Positions 1 to 5,479 of a DNA stretch of 5,768 bases are shown one piece after another. Made by a program: the position numbers and the translations under genes. Every line of letters begins with the position of its first letter. Within the stretch, counting starts at the first letter, position 1. The notes below the pieces were generated by a model that saw nothing but the letters and a program-made list of their open reading frames with translations, ran no database searches and was not told the origin of the DNA. Source of the DNA: Candidatus Njordarchaeum guaymasense (GTDB lineage: Archaea > Asgardarchaeota > Njordarchaeia > Njordarchaeales > Njordarchaeaceae); the NCBI GenBank assembly GCA_030587605.1, contig JAUQYT010000001.1, positions 1 to 5,768 of the forward strand, given 5' to 3'.

Positions 1-744
1 GTAGTCATGGTATTTGATGAAGTCTGCGACAAATTCGTTTGCAGGATGGCTGTATACCTGTTCTGGCGTATCTATCTGTTGAATTGTGCCTTCTTTCATT
101 ACCGCTACTCTATCCCCCATCGCCATTGCCTCAGCCAGATTCTGAGTTACATAGATCGTTGTGGTCTTCAATTCGTCATGAATCTTCTTAATCTCTGACA
201 TAACATGTAGCCGGTTTGGGGGATCTAGGTTGCTTAGTGGCTCGTCCATCAAAAATACTCTCGGAGGTATCGTTAAGGCTCTCCCTATTGCCACCTTCTG
301 CTTTTGCCCTGCAGACAGCTGGTCTGGTTTCCTGGAAAAGAGTTTCCGCTCAATGCCAACTTGATCAGCCACCTTTCTCACTGTTCTCCTAATTTTTTCT
401 GTCAGGTTTTTTTGGATTTTTAGGGCAAAGCTCAGATTTGTGTATGTCTTTTCATCAAACACCTTCATGTGAGGCCACAAAGCATAGTTCTGGAAAACCA
501 TGTTAACACCCCTCTCCGCTGGTTTTGCATCATTTACAAGTTTGTCCTCGATGTAGATGTTTCCACTGTCGGGATCTATCAACCCTGCAATTAGGCGTAA
601 TATCGTTGTTTTGCCACAACCATTCGGGCCAATCAAAACGAAGAACTCTTCATTCATAACCTCGAAGCTAACATTATTGACCGCTGCAATTTGACCAAAT
701 CGTTTGGTCAGATTTTCGAGCTTGACCCTCACCAACTCTCTCAC
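1..744 (-). CDS. MalK-like ABC transporter ATPase, second and divergent copy (3' end cut by window edge)
   Basis: This is the cytoplasmic ATP-binding subunit of a CUT1-type sugar importer. I translated 248 codons with no stop before the left edge, so the ABC domain is nearly complete and any C-terminal TOBE/regulatory domain lies outside. Visible motifs are Walker A GPNGCGKTT (residues 39-47), Q-loop Gln85 in MVFQNYALWPHM, signature LSAGQ (143-147, second Gly replaced by Ala), Walker B VFLMDE (163-168) and D-loop NLD (172-174). At the H-loop the sequence reads YVTQNLAEAM, so Gln201 stands where the family has His. There are five extra residues after the Q-loop compared with its neighbour. The GTG start at 744 is chosen because MRELVRVKLENL aligns with MRNLVEVRLENL of the upstream ATPase. 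GTG at 732 is the alternative and has a GGTGA site 8 nt ahead. The gene follows the first ATPase after 52 bp and probably shares its transcript. The family call is secure; the role as half of an ATPase heterodimer is inferred. Confidence 0.92.
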   Translation of the reverse strand, partial: MRELVRVKLENLTKRFGQIAAVNNVSFEVMNEEFFVLIGPNGCGKTTILRLIAGLIDPDSGNIYIEDKLVNDAKPAERGVNMVFQNYALWPHMKVFDEKTYTNLSFALKIQKNLTEKIRRTVRKVADQVGIERKLFSRKPDQLSAGQKQKVAIGRALTIPPRVFLMDEPLSNLDPPNRLHVMSEIKKIHDELKTTTIYVTQNLAEAMAMGDRVAVMKEGTIQQIDTPEQVYSHPANEFVADFIKYHDY

Positions 745-796
745 CGTATTGTTGAACAACGGAGTGCATGAAAGCGTAGTTGCAGTGTCTTTTGGA

Positions 797-1897
797 TCAT
801 ACTATGGCTTTTTCGGTTTTTTTATCTATGATGTGTATTTTGCTCATATCAAATGTTATCCAGACTTTTTCGCCAAAATTGGCTCTGTACATCCCATGGA
901 TGCATGCTTTTATCAGCTTGTCTTCTCCTAGCTTTAGGTCGACGATTGTTTCGTGTCCTAAGGGCTCCATGGCGTAAACTTCGGAACTGATGGAATTAGG
1001 CGTTTCCTTTTCGTGTATTGATACATCTTGCGGTCTTACACCCAATATAAGCTCAGTGCTGGTTGCATGCTTCTTTACATCTTTATTTGGTTGTTTAGGA
1101 ATCTCAAGGGTGAAGGTGTCGGAGACGAGAAACCCTTTTTCTTCTTCAAGAGTGCAGTCCATGAAATTCATTGGGGGGCTGCCCATAAAACCTGCGACGA
1201 ATAGGTCTGCTGGCTTGTCATATAATTCGGATCCTGTTCCTAATTGTCGTATTTTGCCTTCGTGCATTACAGCAATCCTGTCAGCCATCGTCATGGCCTC
1301 TGCTTGATCGTGGGTGACGTAGATAGTTGTTACACCAAGCTGTTCTTGCAGTTTCCTCAGTTCCACTCTCATGTGAACTCTGAGTTTTGCATCTAAGTTG
1401 GCTAGAGGTTCGTCTAGCAAGAAGACCTTTGGGTCCCTTATAATTGCCCTTCCTAGCGCTACTCTTTGTGCTTCACCACCACTGAGCTGTCCAGGTGCAC
1501 GATCCAGTAGATGCGATATTTTGAGGAGTTCTGCGATTTTTTTTACTCGTTCGTTTATTTCAGCTTTAGGAGTTTTGTGCATTTTGAGTGGAAATGCGAT
1601 GTTGTCGCGGGCTTTCATGTGGGGCCAAAGTGCATATGTTTGGAAAACCATCGCGACATCTCTATCTTTCTCGGGTACGTCGTTGACTAGTCTGTCACCG
1701 ATGTAAATGCTTCCTGAGGTAGGGTTCTCCAAGCCAGCAACACATCTGAGAGTAGTTGTTTTTCCGCAGCCTGATGGGCCCAAGAGTGTCAGGAATTCTT
1801 TATCCTTGACAATCAGGTTTACGTCATCTACGGCAACAACGTTCTTGTCAAAGACTTTCTTCAGATTCTCCAGTCTGACCTCAACCAAGTTTCTCAT
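797..1897 (-). CDS. MalK/UgpC-like ABC transporter ATPase (canonical copy)
   Basis: This 366-residue protein has the usual length of a CUT1 sugar-importer ATPase. It hydrolyses ATP on the cytoplasmic face to power the MalF/MalG-like permeases encoded just upstream. Motifs in order are Walker A GPSGCGKTT (40-48), Q-loop Gln86 in MVFQTYALWPHM, signature LSGGE (138-142, with Glu in place of the usual Gln), Walker B VFLLDE (158-163), D-loop NLD (167-169) and H-loop His196 in YVTHDQAEAMTM. After about residue 240 comes a MalK-type C-terminal domain containing ILGVRPQDVSI, typical of the TOBE region. The ATG at 1897 overlaps the stop of the MalG-like gene as ATGA, which suggests translational coupling. 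The frame stays open further upstream (to 2122), but that part lies inside the permease gene and looks nothing like an ABC domain. The C-terminal codons include a run of seven A. No separate promoter is visible. Confidence 0.95.
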   Translation of the reverse strand: MRNLVEVRLENLKKVFDKNVVAVDDVNLIVKDKEFLTLLGPSGCGKTTTLRCVAGLENPTSGSIYIGDRLVNDVPEKDRDVAMVFQTYALWPHMKARDNIAFPLKMHKTPKAEINERVKKIAELLKISHLLDRAPGQLSGGEAQRVALGRAIIRDPKVFLLDEPLANLDAKLRVHMRVELRKLQEQLGVTTIYVTHDQAEAMTMADRIAVMHEGKIRQLGTGSELYDKPADLFVAGFMGSPPMNFMDCTLEEEKGFLVSDTFTLEIPKQPNKDVKKHATSTELILGVRPQDVSIHEKETPNSISSEVYAMEPLGHETIVDLKLGEDKLIKACIHGMYRANFGEKVWITFDMSKIHIIDKKTEKAIV

Positions 1898-2730
1898 CTC
1901 TTTGCGTAGCTTAGTCCGGTCCAGCCCTTTAAAAGATGCCTTTGAGTGATGACAGTAAGCACTATCAGCGGTACTGTAGCAATTGTGACGCTTGCCGCTA
2001 CAAGAGGTAGAGCAGTGCGACTTGATCGGATATCCCATAGCCCAGCGAGGGTTTGCTGTACGGTCTTCATGGGCGTATCGTGGATCATCCACATAGGCCA
2101 GAGAAGATCGTTCCATCCCCACACGAAATTTATTAATCCCACAGCTGCAAGAGCTGGTTTACAAAGTGGAAGGATTATCCTCCAGAACAACCCAAGCTCC
2201 GAACATCCACTCAATCTCGCTGCATCTAGTATGTCATCTGGTATAGTTATGATGTATTGCCGCATGAGGAATATGCTGTAAGCGCTGAAGGCTCCTGGTA
2301 TGATTAACGCCGCATAAGTATTGATCCATCCCAGCCACTTCATAATCATGTAGGAAGGAATCAAACCTGTGAAACCTGGAATCATCATTTGAGATACTAT
2401 CCATAAGAAAATTCCATGGCGGCCTTTGAACCTATATTTGGCGAGCACATAGCCTGTCAGCGAACTAGCGAGTAGAAGAAGCAATGTGTGAGAGGAGTAG
2501 ACAATAGCGCTATTCAGAAGTGCCCTCAAGAGTGGTGGATCCAAGAAATCCCAAGCTCTAACGAAGTTCTCCCATTGAGGAATTGATGGCCACCACCTCA
2601 GTGGCCGACCAAATATTTCTGGTGTTGTCTTGATGGCTGAAATGAACATCCAGTGGAACGGGAGAATCGATACGAAGGCCAGGGAAAGCAGAAGCAAATA
2701 TACTAATGTGCTTAACGAGATCTTTTGCAA
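1894..2730 (-). CDS. MalG-like ABC transporter permease
   Basis: This is an inner permease subunit of a CUT1 importer, 278 residues with about six hydrophobic segments, the first at roughly residues 8-32. The EAA coupling loop that docks on the ATPase is clear at 169-188: D-A-A, Gly175, Phe182, Ile185-Ile186 and Leu187-Pro188. The C-terminus (QRHLLKGWTGLSYAKR) has the shape of MalG-family tails (QRxxxxGxTxGxxK). The gene lies 16 bp downstream of the MalF-like gene and overlaps the ATPase start by 4 bp. The start is uncertain. TTG at 2730 is the first standard start codon in frame but has no ribosome site at normal distance. The frame is open further upstream, adding ITRKWPRL, and an ATT at 2754 has a GGAGGG site 7 nt ahead. 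That would make the gene overlap the MalF stop by 8 bp. The family call is secure; the substrate is unknown. Confidence 0.93.
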   Translation of the reverse strand: MQKISLSTLVYLLLLSLAFVSILPFHWMFISAIKTTPEIFGRPLRWWPSIPQWENFVRAWDFLDPPLLRALLNSAIVYSSHTLLLLLASSLTGYVLAKYRFKGRHGIFLWIVSQMMIPGFTGLIPSYMIMKWLGWINTYAALIIPGAFSAYSIFLMRQYIITIPDDILDAARLSGCSELGLFWRIILPLCKPALAAVGLINFVWGWNDLLWPMWMIHDTPMKTVQQTLAGLWDIRSSRTALPLVAASVTIATVPLIVLTVITQRHLLKGWTGLSYAKR

Positions 2731-2746
2731 GAGGCGAGGCCATTTC

Positions 2747-3640
2747 CTAGTAATAGAACATCCCTCCTCGACGCAAGATTCTGATCTCTATAAGAGAGAC
2801 GCCAAGTATTATCAAGAAGAATGTGTATGCTAGGGCAGCTCCATAGCCGAATTCACCGAAATTTATAGCCCGCATTGTCATCCAGAGCACAGGTACTTGA
2901 GCAAGATTGTTGGGCACTTCACGAGCCAGCATATATATTTCAGTGAAAACTTGGAGAGATCCCGCGGTAGCCGTTATTGCACAGAATAAAAGTGCAGGTC
3001 TCACAAGAGGCAGAGTTACGTGCCTAAAGCGATTCACTGCATTAGCGCCCATGACACGTGCAGCTTCGTGATATTCCTTTGGGATGCTCTGCAATGCTGC
3101 TAGGAATATTATTACGTTAAGTCCAACCCACTGCCACGTACTCATTAACATTACGCTGAGTAGAGCTATGGGAACTCCGGGGAGTACTTCAATATGACTT
3201 AGCCAGTGTTGGGGCAGCAATCCTAGAGCCCTTAACACCTCGTTGAATGGGCCATACTCATAGTCATAGAGCCAATTCCACACAAAGGATATAGCGACTG
3301 TTGAAGTGATCACTGGAAGGAAGAAAATTGTTCTGAACACGGATCTGCCTTTAAGTGCGGTGTTCAAAATTAGTGCAAAGAAGAACCCTAGAAATATGGC
3401 GATTGGTTCGTACAGCACATATATGAAGGCGTTCTTTATGGCCAATAAGAAGACAGGATCGTCTGTCAATGCTCTTGAGTAGTTTGCTAAGCCAACAAAG
3501 CGGGCCGCGCCTATGGGGGTCCATGGGTTCCAATTAGTAAAGCTCATATAAAGACCGAAACCAAGCGTGAAAAGCGAGAATACTGCCAGATTTATGAAGA
3601 ATGGGATCAGAAAGATGTAAGGGATATACGCTCTTTTCAC
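2747..3640 (-). CDS. MalF-like ABC transporter permease
   Basis: This is the first gene of the minus-strand importer operon: 297 residues, a short-form MalF/UgpA-type permease with about six hydrophobic segments. The first is near residues 7-32 and the last near 268-286. The EAA loop is well preserved at 192-211: E192-A193-A194, Gly199-Ala200, Phe205 and Leu210-Pro211, within HEAARVMGANAVNRF. It should pair with the MalG-like protein to form the transmembrane channel. The start is GTG at 3640, giving MKRAYIPYIFLIPF. The frame is closed by an in-frame TAG about 20 nt upstream, so no much longer form is possible. A GGAG at 3654-3657 sits 13 nt from the start and GGTGAGG lies further up (3664-3670); both are rather far for a standard ribosome site. 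The C-terminal codons contain the GGAGGG that may serve the next gene. The substrate cannot be read from sequence; sugars, oligosaccharides and polyols are usual for the family. Confidence 0.93.
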   Translation of the reverse strand: MKRAYIPYIFLIPFFINLAVFSLFTLGFGLYMSFTNWNPWTPIGAARFVGLANYSRALTDDPVFLLAIKNAFIYVLYEPIAIFLGFFFALILNTALKGRSVFRTIFFLPVITSTVAISFVWNWLYDYEYGPFNEVLRALGLLPQHWLSHIEVLPGVPIALLSVMLMSTWQWVGLNVIIFLAALQSIPKEYHEAARVMGANAVNRFRHVTLPLVRPALLFCAITATAGSLQVFTEIYMLAREVPNNLAQVPVLWMTMRAINFGEFGYGAALAYTFFLIILGVSLIEIRILRRGGMFYY

Positions 3641-3704
3641 AAGATTCGCTCTTCTCCGCTAATCCTCACCAATTCTTAGCTTTTTACGTGTTAGCATTCT
3701 TTTT

Positions 3705-3719
3705 CCTATAAAGCTTCGC
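3705..3719 (-). promoter_or_regulatory. Candidate archaeal BRE/TATA promoter for the permease-ATPase operon
   Basis: On the minus strand this reads GCGAAGCTTTATAGG, that is, a purine-rich BRE-like stretch followed by TTTATA. Archaeal spacing would place the transcript start around 3680-3686, leaving a leader of about 40 nt before the GTG at 3640. It is the only good TATA-like site I see between the two divergent genes on this strand. The call depends on the host being an archaeon. Confidence 0.45.
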
Positions 3720-3723
3720 ATGT

Positions 3724-3739
3724 GAAAAGGGATAAATAT
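3724..3739 (+). promoter_or_regulatory. Candidate archaeal BRE/TATA promoter for the binding-protein operon
   Basis: The sequence GAAAAGGGATAAATAT has a purine-rich BRE-like half followed by an AT-rich TATA-like half (3732-3739). A start about 25 nt downstream would fall near 3758-3764, right at the left edge of the palindrome at 3763-3783, with a leader of about 50 nt. A second weaker site, GGTATAAGT at 3752-3760, would instead put the start near 3780, inside the palindrome. I prefer the first site. Confidence 0.45.
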
Positions 3740-3762
3740 CCGCGCATTCTAGGTATAAGTGA

Positions 3763-3783
3763 CGAAACGAGATCTTCGTTTCG
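3763..3783. promoter_or_regulatory. 21-bp palindrome, candidate operator
   Basis: Two perfect 8-base arms, CGAAACGA and TCGTTTCG, flank the 5-base centre GATCT. The spacing and symmetry suit a dimeric DNA-binding regulator. The site lies at or just after the predicted transcript start of the binding-protein gene, where a bound protein would block initiation. It is about 50 bp upstream of the TATA-like box of the opposite operon, so it could affect both directions. As RNA it could also fold into an 8-bp hairpin in the leader. No regulator gene is in the window, and the regulator family cannot be named. Confidence 0.5.
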
Positions 3784-3787
3784 GCGA

Positions 3788-3800
3788 AAGGAGATAGGAG
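3788..3800 (+). promoter_or_regulatory. Ribosome binding site of the binding-protein gene
   Basis: AAGGAGA (3788-3794) and AGGAG (3796-3800) lie in tandem; the second ends 10 nt before the ATG at 3811. Both match the anti-Shine-Dalgarno end of 16S rRNA and support the chosen start. Confidence 0.6.
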
Positions 3801-3810
3801 AATAAGAAAG

Positions 3811-5466
3811 ATGGAATTACGGAAGACTACGGTATCTATGTTGACAATTGCATTGCTTTCAATGTGTGCACTATCGCATTTTCCGTTGACTGCAATTGCT
3901 TCTCCAACCACCTTGGTTTGGTTGACGCATTGGACTGAGCCTGAGGAAGTAGCATACTGGGATGCCGTCCTTGCAGCGTACAAGGCCGAGACAGGCGTTG
4001 AAGTAAGGAGAGATGCTGTGGAATTCGAGGCTCTTTATGAAACGATCATGCTCAGGCATGCTGCAGGTGAAGATCCAGACATAATACACCAACACGCAAT
4101 GTGGTTACCCACATTCGCTAACTGGCAAACTCACATAATATCTGTACCACCCTCAGTTGATCAAGCGAACGTAAGGGCGTATTGGACACCATCAACGACG
4201 AGTGGGTCGACATACAAGAGTATCGTGTGGGGTTATCCAAGCGAGTTCAACAGCTGGGCGTTGGTCTACAACAGGGCGCTGATCAATGCCAGAATAGGAG
4301 AGCTTAGCGATCCTGATAAGACAACTCTGCAAAATGTGCTTAACAAACTTGAGGCAGACACCCCCTTGAGTTACACAGAACTCACTAACTCTGCCAAACT
4401 GCTTACAAAATGGAATACAACTGTGTCCCCCTATGTGGCAACCCAAACGGGATTTGTTCCCTTCATAGAAGGCATGCCTGAAGAACAGCGCTACCAATTT
4501 ATGTCTCTCCTCTGGTCAAATGGCGGAGAGTACGTAGACCTTACTGTCCCAGAGGCGCTCTTTGATAGTACGAATGGATACCAAGTTATGCAACTCTATC
4601 ATAATCTTGGTTTTGTAGAAGACACAGATCCTGCGCCAGGGATTCAGCCCGTGTACGATCCATTGAACATTCCCGACTACTGGTATTCTGCTTGGCAACA
4701 AGAGACAATAGGCATGATGATACTACCAACATGGATGACCTACGTACGAGGCGCCATGGGAGATAATTTCGGTCACTTGGGGATTTCACCAATACCAATT
4801 GGGCCATCTGGAACAACCTCCAAGTCGGTTACCTACAATTGGTTGAACACGGTTACTCAAAGAGCCGAAGACGAAGGTAGAGCCACAGAAGCATGGAACT
4901 TCTTAAGATGGTTAAACGAGCCTAAACCAGCTGGATACATTGCTGCTCTTGGCAGACCTATTGGAGATCAAGTGTCAATGATGGGTGATTTCCTCATCTA
5001 CGATTCTATTGTGCCCAGCAGAACTACTGATCTAACAAACGGAGAAGTTGAACCGGGAGTACTCTTGGCCAGTGACTTTTGGTTCTCAGAATTCATCAAG
5101 TTCGGTTCACCACCATACGGAAGAGCAGATAAGCCCTTTTTGAAAAGCGAAGAAGCTCAGTATCAAATGGGACTCATGTTCGAGAAAGTAACACTACTGG
5201 GCGAAGATCCAACGACCGCAGTAAATGATGCAGCAGCTGCAATTGAACCGCCACCACCCGTCATTCTGCCGATGGCAGGCGACATAAATATCGACGGACC
5301 CGTAAACGTTGGCGACGCCGTTCCCTATATCCTAGATTTCTGGGCTACACCCACTGATCCCAACTGGAACAGAGGACGATCCGACATCGACGACAGCGGC
5401 CAAGTAAAGCTCGCAGACGGTGGTCTAATCGTCAAAAACTGGGGAAAAGTAGGAGGATCCCTATAG
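3811..5466 (+). CDS. Secreted sugar-type solute-binding protein with C-terminal dockerin-like domain
   Basis: This 551-residue exported protein should capture the substrate outside the cell and hand it to the MalF/MalG-like permeases encoded divergently. Residues 1-30 form a Sec signal peptide (basic start, hydrophobic core, A-I-A at 28-30 before SPTT). Residues about 33-470 look like a family-1 (MalE/UgpB) binding protein: LVWLTHWTEPEEVAYWDAV at the start of the fold, GEDPDIIHQHAMW, and the hinge-like GYPSEFNSWALVYNRAL. A linker with four prolines (EPPPPVILP, 479-487) follows. The last 60 residues hold two F-hand loops, GDINIDGPVNVGD (Asp491, Asn493, Asp495, Asp502) and SDIDDSGQVKLAD (Asp525, Asp527, Ser529, Asp536), spaced 34 residues apart as in type I dockerins. 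There is no lipobox and no C-terminal hydrophobic helix, so the usual anchors are missing. The next gene encodes a cohesin-like protein, a plausible docking partner. Binding-protein and dockerin calls are strong; the substrate and the actual binding partner are unknown. Confidence 0.93.
   Translation: MELRKTTVSMLTIALLSMCALSHFPLTAIASPTTLVWLTHWTEPEEVAYWDAVLAAYKAETGVEVRRDAVEFEALYETIMLRHAAGEDPDIIHQHAMWLPTFANWQTHIISVPPSVDQANVRAYWTPSTTSGSTYKSIVWGYPSEFNSWALVYNRALINARIGELSDPDKTTLQNVLNKLEADTPLSYTELTNSAKLLTKWNTTVSPYVATQTGFVPFIEGMPEEQRYQFMSLLWSNGGEYVDLTVPEALFDSTNGYQVMQLYHNLGFVEDTDPAPGIQPVYDPLNIPDYWYSAWQQETIGMMILPTWMTYVRGAMGDNFGHLGISPIPIGPSGTTSKSVTYNWLNTVTQRAEDEGRATEAWNFLRWLNEPKPAGYIAALGRPIGDQVSMMGDFLIYDSIVPSRTTDLTNGEVEPGVLLASDFWFSEFIKFGSPPYGRADKPFLKSEEAQYQMGLMFEKVTLLGEDPTTAVNDAAAAIEPPPPVILPMAGDINIDGPVNVGDAVPYILDFWATPTDPNWNRGRSDIDDSGQVKLADGGLIVKNWGKVGGSL
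5275..5454 (+). other. Dockerin type I-like domain within the binding protein
   Basis: Two calcium-loop repeats of the form D-x-[ND]-x-[DS]-G-x-V-x-x-x-D begin at Asp491 and Asp525 of the protein. Each is followed by a short helix-like stretch (AVPYILDFWA and GGLIVKNWGK). The W-N-R-G-R-S before the second loop and the closing N-W-G-K resemble archaeal dockerin endings. Loop positions 10-11, which in clostridial dockerins contact the cohesin, are Val500-Gly501 and Leu534-Ala535 here: aliphatic then small in both repeats. Loop 2 has Ser at position 5 where Asp is common, so its calcium affinity may be lower. Dockerins bind cohesin domains in a calcium-dependent way; which cohesin this one binds is not shown by the sequence. 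Confidence 0.85.
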
Positions 5467-5470
5467 GAGG
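5464..5470 (+). promoter_or_regulatory. Ribosome binding site of the cohesin-like gene, overlapping the upstream stop codon
   Basis: TAGGAGG includes the TAG stop of the binding-protein gene and a strong Shine-Dalgarno core, 9 nt before the ATG at 5480. A second TAGGAGG lies 14 bp upstream at 5450-5456, inside the last codons. The arrangement points to coupled translation and co-transcription of the two genes. Confidence 0.7.
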
Positions 5471-5479
5471 CGAATCAAA

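Noticed and set aside
805..825. T-rich stretch (plus strand) that could be read as a terminator.
   Set aside because: It lies inside the C-terminal codons of the first ATPase as runs of A encoding Lys-rich IDKKTEK; no stem precedes it and the second ATPase follows on the same strand.
704..1307. Several open frames on the plus strand opposite the ATPases.
   Set aside because: They are antisense shadows of conserved ABC motifs; none has a recognisable domain.
1898..2122. Upstream extension of the first ATPase by 75 codons in the same frame.
   Set aside because: It lies wholly within the well-supported MalG-like permease gene, and its translation (Cys, His and Ser-rich) has no ABC-domain similarity. 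The ATGA overlap at 1894-1897 gives a much better start.
3856..3867. Possible lipobox (L-S-M-C, Cys at residue 19) in the binding-protein signal peptide.
   Set aside because: Met at the position before Cys is not accepted in lipoboxes, and the hydrophobic segment continues after it to a good A-I-A cleavage site at residues 28-30.
3684..3983. Open frame of 99 codons on the minus strand across the intergenic region and the start of the binding-protein gene.
   Set aside because: It runs antisense through the signal peptide region and covers both promoter candidates and the palindrome. It has no recognisable domain or ribosome site that I can see.
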